From positions 1 through 40,282 of the forward strand of contig JNDT01002280.1 of NCBI GenBank assembly GCA_000697055.1: a stretch of DNA of 40,282 nucleotides, given 5' to 3'. The position numbers and the translations under genes are program-made. The DNA is from Saksenaea vasiformis B4078 (lineage: Eukaryota > Mucoromycota > Mucoromycetes > Mucorales > Saksenaeaceae). Under the pieces are notes generated by a model. The model did no database searches, was not told the origin of the DNA, and saw only the letters and a list, made by a program, of their open reading frames with translations. Each line of letters starts with the position of its first letter. Within the stretch, counting starts at the first letter, position 1. Of the stretch, positions 9,694 to 20,923 are shown piece after piece.

Positions 9694-11894
9694 CTAATAT
9701 ATTATTGTTAGGTACTGGTAGCATAAATCTATCATAAGTACCTCTTTGCAGAAGATATATCAAACGTTTCGCTAGGTGCTTCTCGTTTCTTTAGTAATGC
9801 CAACACTGGATTACCAGCATCCTTTTTCTTTGACTCAAACTTGGCAAGTTCAAATCCTGAAGGTAATTGACTGCCAATTGCGTTTTTTGGTCGCCCTTTT
9901 GTCACAACCTTTGAAGGAAGCTTAATATCCTTTTTGGCTGTTTCTTCATTCTTCTTCAGTATAGGCTCTATTTGAGCAAGAAGATTAAGTCTCTGTTGAT
10001 CATTTTCTGCCTCCTTCAAGCGTGTCTCTAAGAGGTAAATTGCCTCTGTACAGCGCTCTTCAACAGTCTTGGCAATCGGTGCCTCTGGCTCATGCTCAAT
10101 TTGATTGTAGTACGTTTCTGTATGAATGACAAATAATTTCACAGCGTAAGAAACAAATTTGATTCCAGAACTCAATCAGTAATGTTAAACTTACTTTGAG
10201 GATATAAATGCCATCTCTCACCAATAGAATCAATACCAATGGGCTCGTTGAGTGGGATTACGTGTCTGCAAGGTAGCTGATAGTTGATTTTGGTTGGGCA
10301 ACTGCAGTCATTGCGCGGTTGAGTTTTGCACTTCTCTGCTATGTTTAACTCATTTTTGATCATGTTGATCGCAAAGTGGCTAACTCAATGCAGCAAAAAG
10401 CATAGGCGATTCTTATGGCTAAATGGAAGGATTGGTGTCTTGGATGATTCTTCATTTAATTCGTAGAGTTGCTGCTCATCCTACAACTTGAGTATTAGAC
10501 ATACATTGGATTTCCATACTAAATACTTTTTTCCGAAGCCAAATGTCAAGCGAATTAAACTGTTTTAGAAGACTTCCTAGAGATTCTAAAGCATGCTTGA
10601 GTGCATGATGAACTCCCTCTACACGCTGCATTGTACGCGCTCCCAGATGCATGAGCTTTTCAGCGTATGGTCCAGCCCATTTTTCCTTATATTTTAATAG
10701 CCTACATGATAGTGAAGCGTTAAACGTGTTCTTTTTATGTAATGCTTTCATCCGTTGCATCACATACTTTTGAAGATAATTACTAAGTTCTTTTTCTTTT
10801 GACGTGCCTTTGATAACTTTGTAAAAGTCATCTATAGTACTAGAGAAACATTTTTCATCTCTTCTCCATATAATACCCTTGACTGAGCTTAAGAACGCCT
10901 TCTCCTCTTCACTGTCTTTCTCAAAAAGGCCGTGAGCATGCTTAACAAAGTCCTTTTCTATGTGCCAGGCACAGCGAAGCTGCCTGCTGTCCGGAAAAAT
11001 GTCCCTTAATGCAGATGTCAAGGAACTATTGTCGTCTGTCATGAAAAGACCAGGCATCATACTTGCCCAGATCTCTGAACGCAGTTGCTCGGCCATCCAT
11101 GTATAAGAAATGGCCTTCTCATCTGTCATAAGGGTCTGTGCTATAAGGAAACTGCGCAGACGCGAGCTACCCAAGTTGCTTATCTCAATTATATTCACCA
11201 AAGGCATCTTGTGCACATTGGTTTTGTAGGTTGCATCAATGATCACAACTTCCGAGAAATGAATTGCATCCTTTTGCACTTTGGGATGAAAAATAAAAAG
11301 GGACTTCAGCTCTTGGGCCTCATCCAAATTGTAGTGAACATTGTAGTCACGATCTTGCAAGAAATCCAAAAGGTCTGACATATGACTTCCCTTGGATACC
11401 TTAAATAGTTTTCCACGGAAGTTATAAATGTCCTTCATTTTCAGCAGAGGCTTTCCATCATTGCATCTGACTTCCTCATATATCTGGGAAGGCTTCACCC
11501 TGTGTCATGTCATTGATCGAACTCGCAATTCCATGTCAACGTCTGGTTTGTGATGCTGGTGATATATGCTAGGATCTGTAGCAAGATCATGGCTGTGATC
11601 CTCCATATCTGCAACCTTTCTCACGATGAATTTGCCATTCTCTTTCTTGTCAGCTGATGCATACATCTTCCAGGGACAGCCTCTACGATTTGTATTGTTT
11701 TGCCTCTGGCGCTTTTCATCTGTCAGTTTCCTCATATTCTGATACGCGCCTCCATGGATACACTTCAAATAAATGTGGTGACCAGGAGTGCTGGAGGCAG
11801 TAGTAACTGCGAATCCATGCTCACGAGCTAAGGATTGTGCAGCATTAAGCACATCATGATGCGTTTCAAAAACTTTGCTGAGAAGCAATTCCAT
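9009..11894 (-). pseudogene. MULE transposase (FAR1-MULE-SWIM) fused to OTU protease domain
   Basis: The start is the ATG at 11894. Order: a FAR1/WRKY-GCM1-type zinc finger (YLKCIHGG, RRGCPWKMYA, DHSHD; 11770-11590); the MULE catalytic domain with VVIIDATYK, MTDDNS, the C-x2-H motif CAWH and a likely acidic residue in VEGVHHAL; a SWIM finger (CSC...LPCRHV; about 10310-10260); a basic VVTKGRPKNA linker; and an OTU domain (DVRGDGYCRFRV near 9590, NHWTT near 9150). Introns at 10118-10194 and 9694-9741 splice in frame, joining SAKR to QRIDMELE, so the OTU belongs to the same protein. Lesions: TGA at 11505-11507, 10385-10387 and 9432-9434 (each likely CGA), and a frame change near 10475. Confidence 0.82.
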
Positions 11895-11989
11895 GTTAAC
11901 AATGTAGTGATTGCAACAGGTACAGTTTGTGGCTTAAGGTTATTTTGTATGGGCAAAAGCTCTACGACAAAAGTGGTAATCGTGATGAT

Positions 11990-12070
11990 AGTACAATGAC
12001 AAAGGAACCTGTCGGTATTTGAAAAAGGTTTTTGTCCCTAAGGGAAAGGTTTTTGTCCGTAGCAATTCCC
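11990..12070 (-). repeat. MULE right terminal inverted repeat
   Basis: The reverse complement starts GGGAATTGCTACGGACAAAA at 12070 and follows the left end for about 70 bp. Two GTTTTTGTCC words at 12028 and 12049 are spaced 21 bp, as at the left end. Confidence 0.75.
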
Positions 12071-15000
12071 TTAATGAATTCTGTGTCATTGTCAGATTGC
12101 AAAATCTTGGGGAAGCCAAAGTCACAAAATACTTGGATTAATTGGCATGCTACTGTAAGAGCATATTTATCTGGTATAGTATGTAAAATACAGAACCATG
12201 TGAAGATGTCAACCATGACTAGAATATAGTTATTGTCATTGATGGAGGTGACATTGAGCGTAGCTAAATCAATAGTCCAATGTTCACTCAGACTGCTTGC
12301 AGTGATGTTCTTTAACAGGTGATAACCATGTTTAGCAATATTGTAATGTTGGCATACAGTACAAGCAGCCACAAAGTTTACAGCTTCTTGCTTAAGGTTA
12401 GCTCAGTGTAGGTTGTCACTGTGCAAGGCATTGACAATAGCATCTGCACCAACGTGTCCCATTAAATGGGCTTTTTCAAGAAGAGTAGGTCGCTCTTCTT
12501 CTGGTGGTGTCATATAATCAATGGAGTGAATCATCCGTTGTACAGGTGCTTCAGAAATAGAGTTTGCAGAATGTGACCCCTCTAATAAAACTTGGGTTTT
12601 GTCTGCATTACCTCCTGCCAGCTCTTTTTCCATGGGAAAAAGGTGAGAAAGCATGTCAGGCAAAACGTTTTCTGTACCTGATAAATGAGTGATGTCATAT
12701 GTGTAATCACAAAGAATGTCCAACCAGTTGACCATCATAGGGTTAGCAATAGGCTGCGTATGGATATAGGTCAAAGCCTTATGGTCCATATATAGAGTAA
12801 ACTTGCAACCCCAGAGATATTGGTGGAACTTGCAGAATGAGTAGATGATGGCGAGTAGCTCACGTTTGGTTGTAGAGTAATTGCATTCAGCAGAGTTCAA
12901 TGCACGCACCATAAAAGCAATATAATGATACTCATTATTTATGACCTGGAAAAGCACACAACTGATGCCAACGTTGGAAGTGTCAGTAGCTACTGAGAAA
13001 GGGTAGCAAAGATCTGGATGACTTAAAACAGGAGCGTGTTGCAACATTGTTTTGATATTGGTGAATGTGTGAGTATGCTCGTCAGTCCATAGATCTGTAA
13101 GTGACTCCTTGTGGCGCAACTTATCCAGAGGTGCAGTGATGGTAGAGACGTTAGGTAAATGTTCTCTGAAGTAATTGACAAGGTCCAGGAAGCGTTGAAT
13201 GTCCTTACCAGTTTTGGATTGAGGCCATTGCTGCACGTTGGCTATTTTGCACAGGTCAACAGATACAACCTTTGCACTGATGCAAAAACTGAGCAGGTAA
13301 ACAGACTGTTGTGCAAAGTGGCATTTGTCTGGATTAAGGATCAGATTGACATCTGTGAGACATTTAATCGCTTCTTGCACATGCTGAACATGGTCAAACA
13401 AATTGGCAGAGAACACAATGATATCATCAATGAATGTTGTGATGAAGGGGATGTCTTGATAGATATAGTTCATTACGCGCTGGAACTTTGTGGAGATGGG
13501 TTTTAATCTAAAAGGACAACCACAAAACATGTACTGGATACCATTAACCATGAAGGCAGTCTTGTGCTGATCAGGCTCATAGATTTCAAAATGATAGAAT
13601 GCATTTTTAAAATCGAGTGTGATAAAGATGGTGGCACCAGACATTTTCTTGAAAATGTCACTGATATGAGGTAAAGGAAAACGATCATCAGAAAGCAAAC
13701 AGTTGATATGTCAAGGATCCAAACAAGGATGGAACTTGGTAAAATTACCATTGGTATCTTTTTTAGGTGCGAAAGTTAATGGACTGTTCCAAGCTGTGTT
13801 TACAGGTGCCCTTGTAATGATACCTTCAGAAAGCCACTTATCAATCTGCTGTTGGAGGACCAGTTTAAGTGTTTCTGCAACTTTGTAAGGAGGTCTGTAT
13901 GCAGTAACACCAGGAGGAGTATCCAAGCATACAAGAGATTCAGGGACCATGCAGAACGATGATATAGGAATAGAAGCATTAGCTTAGATAAAGGGCTGTA
14001 TAGCGTTCAGAAATTCCTGATGAACCTGTGGAGAACCTGCCAGAGATTCATTAGGCACGAGCTTGTCTAAATTGTTAGAGGGAGCTTGTGGCAGTGCAGA
14101 CTGATGCCAGCAGGCGGGAAGACCTTTCAGATGGATGCTGAAGTGATGTTTGATGTCATTGCCAATATATACATCAGCTTTGCCATGTAAGTCAAAGACC
14201 TCAAAAGAATGATGGACAGATTTTCTGTTGCAATTAATTAACAATTTATTTGTAATACCAAGTCTATTCACAGAAACATGTTTTTTGGCTAGATGCATAA
14301 CGCCTGATTGTAGTATAATCTGCCAACCCTGACGTTGACACAAAGGTGAAGATACCATACTAGTTGTGGCTCCAGGATCCAATAATGCCCAAAGTTCAAG
14401 TTTCTGTAAAATAATAGGTATGTAATATGAGTGAGTACATTGGAAAGAATATTCATCTATACTGCATAATAACTTACATTGAATACAGGCGCCTGAGAGA
14501 TTCTTCTTGATTTCCTGCATGTTGATATCATCATCAGAAATGGATTCTGATGATTCTACCTCAATGCTACATATGACCACGTTCTTACATACATGACCAT
14601 AGAACCAGGATTCCTTACACTTGAAACATGCTTTGCTCTTGCCATTGCCCTGGAATGATTGAGATGACAAAGAGATTGATGTACCAGAAGAAGATGATAC
14701 ATCTGAAGTAGCAGCAGACAATGACACAAAGTTTCTGAATAGATTGTGCTGGCTGGTAGTGGCACCATTGGGAAATGATAACTGTGCCTTATTAAGGAGT
14801 GCTGCCTTGCAGCACTCATCTGTATTATGCTGCCCAGCTCCATGAAGGACACAGTGCTTGTTCTTTTTCTTGGTGGGTGCCTGGATATTGATTCTGCATT
14901 TCTTTCTCTCCTCTTGTTCTGCAGCAGGATCAGACAAGGATGCATATGAAATGGTAGATGATGAATCATCCTGTTCTTGACGACGCTGGGACTTGCATTG

Positions 15001-15849
15001 GAGAGTGCACTTCTCTAAAGACAGGGCGAGGGAAGCAATCTGCTGGACATACTGCTTCTTCTCAGCAGGAAGACTTGCCTGAGACATGTCAATCTGATCT
15101 GTCAGCTCAGGTAGGAGGGCTCCCAGGAAATGATTCACCATAATGAGATTGTCAGGAGCCTGGGCTTCTCTATGCAAGCGTTTGAAATGAGCAGTAAATG
15201 CTGCAACTGACTCTGTAGGCTTCATTCAGATTGCCATAAGCTCATCAGTAAGACTTGACAGCCTTTCAGCATCTTGAATAGCAAAGTCATGGACAAGAGC
15301 AGCCTTGGCAAAACTTCATAGTTGGTGGTCTTGATTTTCTAAATGTATAGTGTACCAAGAACGATGGTCAGCAGACAGGACCACAGGAAGGTAGATATGC
15401 CAAACTTCATCAATATCCAAAAGATCAGCACGAATGACATCTTGAAAGCAAATGAGACAGTCATAGATGCTGGAAAAAACCTTGGCCTTATTATCCCAGA
15501 CATATCCAACCCATTGAAACAGAGGTAAATTGGATGGTACACATTGGGATTTGTGGGGCTTGGTAATGGTATGGGCAGTTAGACTCTCAAATAGTTTTTG
15601 AGCACCTTCTATCATTTGGATATGGCCATCCATTTCCTCCATTTCCACACTCAGCTTGTCTATTTCTTCTCAATTACCAGTCTGAATGGCCTTAGCTTTT
15701 TGGACCATCAACATTGCCAGATGCTCCTTGAGGTTAACAATTGCTTCCCTGGCATGGACTTGGAGTGAGAGAGACAGAGGAGAACTGGTAGCAATGGATG
15801 AGATGGATTCTTCATCCATAAGAACAATATTTATAGAGTTAGAAAACAT
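12071..15849 (-). pseudogene. Ty3-D gag-pol polyprotein, broken
   Basis: From the ATG at 15849 the frame gives a Gag with a C-x2-C-x7-H-x-C knuckle (CFKCKESWFYGHVC, near 14620), then a protease with LLDPGAT (the usual DTG is DPG). RT follows with NSPLTFAPKK and FIDDIIVFS (near 13420), RNase H with ATDTSNVG and YMDHKALTYIHT, and an integrase zinc finger and core (WTIDLA, QSDNDTEF) ending at 12071. In-frame stops are at 15670, 15316, 15226, 13981, 13711 and 12403. Most are TGA at Arg positions; 13711 falls in the conserved CLD-x-R-HIN block. The 12403 stop replaces Trp, judging by related copies in this window. Confidence 0.85.
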
Positions 15850-15916
15850 GGTAAGTAGAAAGAATAAGAATCAAAAAATAGAGGAATAATAGAAAGCAAG
15901 AATTTACTGAAAAAAA

Positions 15917-16299
15917 TGAAGAATCAAAGACAATTTTAAGAAAAGAAGTCAGTGAGACTGAGATGAAGATTTTTATTATTCAAAGAGTCTTCTTTTATAT
16001 GTTTCTAAAATATGATTGGGACATTGATAGTGAGACATCTTGTAAATCAGTAATGATGAGAGTAAAAGTTTTCATTCAACTGAGTCCAAAGATACCAATG
16101 GTGCAATTACAAAAGTGATCTACAATTGGTAGTGAAAATAGACAATGATGGCCCTGGACAGTCGATAACAAAAGTCAGGAACTAGATTTAGATTACTGCA
16201 GGTCTGCAATGAAGAAGAAAAACTCGTGTGACAATGAAAATTTTACAAATTTATCTGGTGATAACTGAAACATTATGAAAAGGATGTCGAAATATGACA
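15917..16299 (-). repeat. Ty3-D 5' LTR
   Basis: 383 bp; read on the minus strand it begins TGTCATATTTCGACATCC and ends CTTCA. A TATA-like ATATAAAAG lies inside. It is followed by a T7 tract and CAGTAAATTC, similar to the post-LTR sequence of Ty3-E and Ty3-H. The boundary is set by the TG...CA ends and by the hAT homology resuming at 16300. Confidence 0.75.
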
Positions 16300-16427
16300 G
16301 GTACAATTCTGCATTGTTTTTGTAAAGGTATAAACAAGATCCATTCATCTCCCTTGCATCTTGATCACTACAGAGAATGTTGCATGGCTGTCAGCAATGC
16401 AAGCTCTACCTTGGAGGTCAGTGAAAG
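16300..16427 (+). pseudogene. Relic hAT transposase (hAT-2), segment before Ty3-E
   Basis: It encodes a stretch reading TILHCFCKGINKIHSSPL, then HLDHYRECC and VSESEEL. It aligns without gaps to hAT-1 exon 3 (AILRRFRTGVNKIRSSPQ, LEHYRNCC, DESEQRP). It begins at the splice acceptor position of that exon, where Ty3-D is inserted, and stops at 16427, where Ty3-E is inserted. The same gene continues at 32412, after the nested block. The hAT part upstream of this exon is not found next to Ty3-D. Confidence 0.83.
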
Positions 16428-18489
16428 TGAAGAATTAGTAAGAGGAGAAACAATAAGAAAATACTTTGAGACTCTTGATAGAGGTTTATTCAGAAGTAAA
16501 GATGATGATTACAGATGTCTACCAGCATTATTTATATTGTTCAAATGCTTATTGAGTATCTTAGTAATCAGAGGATGCATAAGCTTTGAGTAATCATCAT
16601 GAATCAATGATGATCCATGATTATTAATGTCAAGTTGGAGAGCTGTCATCTAGCTGAGTCTGAATAATGATTCCATTGTTCAGAGACAGAGACGTTGTTA
16701 TGCTGTATTTTTGACTTGTCGATATAAGTAGAGATGTTTTCAGGTAGTGTCTAAGCGTAAATTTGATGACAGAGATAGCTAGTAAAATATAGAAAAAGGT
16801 AGTTTTGATAGATAAAAAGAGTTCAGTTTGTGTGAGTACCAGGTGTAGATTTGAGTCAAACACTGTAGAATCTGGTAAGTAAAAAGATAGAAAAATGGAT
16901 AACAAAGATAAGTCCTTGAGACTTGATAAAAGAAAAAAAATTTTTTTTATTAAAACAGAATCTAAGAAATATTTATAGTTGTAGTAGGTTTCTGATCGTA
17001 GTTTTGTTCTTTATCACTGTGAACCAATCAGTAATCTTAGTTGACCTTAGAAAAAGTTTTTCATGATGAGAACCAATGGTAAGGTCATTGTCCTTGTTCT
17101 CAGTATTCTTAGAATTAGTCTCTGAGTTCCTGGGTATAAAAAAATCTTTTTTACCAGGTTTCAGATTGATAAGGTATCAGATTGATAGCTGAGTTAAAGT
17201 GGAAGAACTTCTTTACAATCACTATTTTAAAATTGCTGCTTTAGGTAATGTGAAGATGTTTGTATCTGTTGTATATGCCAAAATACGACAAACACCAAGA
17301 CTTGGATAAGCGGTAAAGCTTGAGGAAAAGAAAAGATAAGATAAAATAGAGTAACTGTTGTCTAGAGTGACAATATATAAAGAGATCTGTTTGAAAAAGA
17401 GTATAATTGTCAGTAAAATCGTTGGTATGATTACCTTTGTTCTCATATTGATTCTATCAATTAGAGATATATGGAGATGAAATAGAGATATTTCTCGGGT
17501 GATCAGCGAGTTGAATCAGAAGAAATATAGAATTTCAGTAAAGAGAAGAGAAAATGTAAAAGAAAATGTAAAAGAAAATAAAAAGAGATAGCAGAATCAG
17601 CGTCACTTGTAAACCAATCGGGTAAAAAAAAAAAATAGAGAAAAAGAAAAAGAAAAGAATTGGCAGATTCTGGTTAATGGTGGTTTCTTGAGAATAACCA
17701 ATGGAGGCAGAGCAATAAAAGGCGGCTTGTAGATAACCTTTGGAAATGACCTTTAGAGATGGCTAGAGTAGACCAAGAGAAAATTGTATTCTGATAACCT
17801 GATATTTTATTCATTGAAATGAGGGGGTATTTATACAAAATAGATCGATACAAGAAAGGAAATAAAAGTTGGGGGGAGATAAGAAAACTAAACGCTTGAT
17901 ATTCAGTAAACCTAAGTTGCTTTGTTTTCAGTAAACCTGAGGTGCTTCGTTTTCAATTTACCCATGTTGCTTCGTTTTCGATTTATCCAGGTTACTATGG
18001 AGGCTTTTCTTTCATGATAGTTGAGAGCATGTGATCAGCTGTCTTCAATTTGTATGGTGGCAGTTCTTTTTATGTGTTTTCTTTATGATTTCTTTTATGC
18101 GCGTCATGCTTTTTTTTTTCTTTTCTGTCATCCTCATTTTTATTTCTCCTCTTGCTAACACATATATCAATATTGATAAAAAAATAATAAAAAGATAAAA
18201 TAAGAAAAATAAAAAAAATAATGGGTATTTACAACGTCTGACTAATCACTGTGTCTATGCTAAGATTGTAATTATCATAATTGTCTTGTTGTACTAATCA
18301 AAAGATAGGAGATGTTGGAGGGTATCTTAAGATCATGACAGAATCCTATTATCTTCAGATTGTAGCTATCCATTGTTAGATATCTGAATAGATCAGGTTT
18401 ATCTGTAGATGAAGTGCCTATGGTATGAAAAACTCAATAAAGATCATTTAGACTTAGTGGATGAAATATGTGTAATGATAATGATATGT
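16428..18489 (-). repeat. Ty3-E 3' LTR, split by LTR C3
   Basis: 16428-16691 matches 31876-32136 and 18238-18489 matches 32144-32395; C3 with its ACGT duplication separates them. The last about 11 bases of the LTR and the polypurine tract expected next to it are missing or mutated at 18490. Confidence 0.88.
16696..18233 (-). repeat. LTR family C, copy C3 (solo, reverse orientation)
   Basis: 1538 bp, with TGT...ACA ends and an exact 4-bp ACGT duplication at 16692-16695 and 18234-18237. On the minus strand it begins TGTAAATACCC and ends CAGCATAACA. A TATA box region (minus-strand TGTATAAATACC, near 17825) places the U3-R border. A 25-bp tandem repeat of about four units lies at 17895-18000. 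No ORF is convincing; the short frames in it are low-complexity. Confidence 0.82.
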
Positions 18490-19030
18490 GTATTTTCTTA
18501 ATCATTTGCTGCAAGGATGTGTAGCAGTTTGAGTATGAGAAAGTGGTTTGGAAGTCACTGAAGCAGTATCGTTTGTCATATATGTCATATATGAGGACAT
18601 AGATCCACATCTAAATACTGGCATTATATCCAAAGTCAAGACCATCTCAGAAACACAGATCTACTGACCAGGGTCAAGATTACAATCTCTGAATGAATAG
18701 AACAATAATAAGGACAGATGCGTAAACACATGTAATCATCTTTACTTTACATTCCAATGAAGAAAGAGTCTCAAAGGATTTCCTGTCTGTCAAGCTATCA
18801 CTAAACAAACCAAAATCCACAGCGTTATCAGTAATACTGGTAGTCTTTCACTTGGAGCGAGTATTGATATTAGTTTTGCTGTGAAACTCATTTGCTATAG
18901 TAGTTTTCATAGATTTAGAGGTAGTCTCTGTTTTTTCTCCAAGTCATGTCCAATATTGGCCAATGGTAGATGGGTCAGTGAATTTTTCAGATGTTAACCA
19001 GCTGTCATCTTCTTTGCTATAACCTTTCCA
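18490..19030 (-). other. Ty3-E C-terminal coding tail and 3' untranslated region
   Basis: The minus strand continues the chromodomain down to about 18860 (WKGYSKEDDSWL, ...IGQYWT, then a Lys/Thr-rich tail), with TGA at 19031-19033 and 18944-18946 replacing Arg by comparison with Ty3-H. The remaining about 370 bp to the LTR are non-coding and AT-rich. Confidence 0.7.
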
Positions 19031-20919
19031 TCATACCAGGTATTTACATTTTCCTGGTGTACCTCTATGACTGATAATGGCTTGAACCTCATAAATCTCA
19101 TTGGCAGGGACAATGTTATCTTGTGAGATGAGTTTTAGTTCTGATGATATATAATTATGAGCCATGAGAGTGCCAGTTTTATCTTGGAGAATGTATGAGC
19201 CTCTTTGTGTGTGGCGTAATATAGTGTAAGGTCCTTCATAAACAGGAGCGAGTTTTCCAGAGTGCATGGGAGTTTTTACCATGACATAACTTCCTTCAGA
19301 GATATCAATCATAACGTGTTTAATATCAAACTTTTTCTTTTCCACTTGGTTATGCAGCTCTGTTCTTTCTTTGAGTGTAGGAAAAATGACATCAGCCATG
19401 TACTCAATTCTTTCAATGAGTTCATTGTACATTAATGGTTTTGATGGCATTGCTGTAGCATCATAGTAGTCCTTGAAGTCATTCAGTTTATGTGTAAACA
19501 TAAGTGAGAAGAATGGAGTATTCAGGCGCTTGGAGACTCTATTGTTCAGTACTAATTAAATACTAGGTAGATAGTAGTCCCAGTCCTTTCCAGTATCTTG
19601 TACTTTTTTGTGTATGATTTGAACAGCAGACTGTACCCAGTACTCAGTGAGACCATTTGCTCGAGGATGATAGGGTGTGGTAAGGCAATGGTCAATATCA
19701 GTACTTTTGGTAAATTTTCACATGAAGCTATTTTTGAGCTCCATACCATTGTCTGATTGAATGATATGAGGTAGACCAAAGTCGCAGAAAACTTGTATGA
19801 AAATTCTGACAAGTATATCAGACTGTTTGTTTGGTAAGATGCATAGGATGCAGAAGCACGTGCAGACATTGACCATGATGAGCAAGTAGTGGTTACCATT
19901 GTCGGATGTTTTAAATGGACCAGCTAAGTCTACAGCCCAATGGTCACCAGGGAGATATGCATAAATTGGATGAAGAAGATGATAGCCTTTATGAGCAATG
20001 TTGAATTTTTGACAGTCATGACATGATTTTACATATTCTAGAGCATCATGAAGCATGTTACTCCAGTGGATACCTTTTGCATGTAGATGTTGAATGATGT
20101 GTTCAGCACCTTCATGGCCACCAAACAGATGTGCTTCTTCCAATAATTGTTTGTGTTCCTCTGTTGATAGAGTCATCATATCCTGGTGTGTAGTTTTGGA
20201 GATTCTGAAAACACATTGATTGTTGTCCTTGGATGCATATTCAGGTACATCAAGTTTGGGGTATGAATTATTAGACAGTTTGTATGCCATGTTAACCTCC
20301 TTCAGCCTGTTTTCTGAGAAAAACAAGCGTAGGAGATGATCTGGAAGAATATTATCAATGTCAGGTAGATGCACTACAGTGAACGTGTAATCCAGAATGG
20401 TATTGAGCCAGTTGATCATCATAAGATTGGCGATTTTTTGTATATGGATGTAGGTCAAAGCCTTATGATCTGTGTACAATGTGAAAGGATTGCCCCATAG
20501 ATACTTGTAGAATTTGTGCAAGGTGAAGACAATAGCAAGCAGTTCTCATTTGGTTGTGCTGTAATTCCATTCTGATTTAGATAGCAAACGTGCCATGAAG
20601 TCAATGTAACAGATCTTGTTATCAAGCATCTGGTAGAGAAGCGGCACCAATTCCAAGGTTGGAGGCATCAGTAGCAACGTAGAAGGGCTGCAAGAGATCT
20701 GGATAGTATAGCAGAGGATCAGTTAGCAGAATTTGCTTAAGCATGTTGAAGCGTTTTGTATGCATAGATGTCCAGAGGTCTCTCAAGTAATTGGCATTGC
20801 AGAGAGCATCTAAAGGGGCAGTAATATATGCCACCTTAGGTATGTGCTCGTGAAAGTAATTGATGATACCCAAAAGGCTTTGAATGTCTTTTTTAGTTTG
20901 AGGTAAGGACCAATTTTGT
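18860..20919 (-). pseudogene. Ty3-E RT end, RNase H, integrase and chromodomain
   Basis: Downstream of the C4 insertion the frame resumes at VQNWSLPQTKKDIQSLLGII and runs through RNase H (YVATDASNLGIG, YTDHKALTYIHI), the integrase zinc finger (HLFGGHEGAEHI...SCHDCQ) and the integrase core with all three acidic residues (WAVDLAG, IQSDNGMEL, NGLTEYWVQ). It ends in a chromodomain (YEVQAIISHRG...WKGY) that would steer integration to marked chromatin. Stops: TGA at 20546, 19718, 19031 and 18944 (all Arg in Ty3-H or in the family motif) and a TAA near 19555 for Gln. The integrase catalytic motifs themselves are intact. Confidence 0.87.
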
Positions 20920-20923
20920 ACGT

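Larger units (their letters stand above)
7373..12070 (-). mobile_element. MULE DNA transposon carrying OTU and C2H2 domains
   Basis: Terminal inverted repeats run from GGGAATTGCTACGGACAAAA at 7373 inward for about 70 bp, with the reverse complement ending at 12070. Between them are a minus-strand MULE transposase-OTU gene and a plus-strand C2H2-finger gene. The insertion cuts the integrase of Ty3-D just after its second catalytic Asp (the SDNDTEF motif, next to 12071). No 8-10 bp target duplication is seen: the flanks are gactcgagtt on the left and ttaatgaatt on the right. Confidence 0.85.
12071..16299 (-). mobile_element. Ty3-D LTR retrotransposon, 3' end lost at the MULE
   Basis: A minus-strand element with its 5' LTR at 15917-16299 and a gag-pol body running down to 12071, where the MULE terminus interrupts the integrase. 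The rest of the integrase and the 3' LTR are not seen on the far side. It is inserted near an exon border of a relic hAT transposase, which starts at 16300. Confidence 0.85.
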
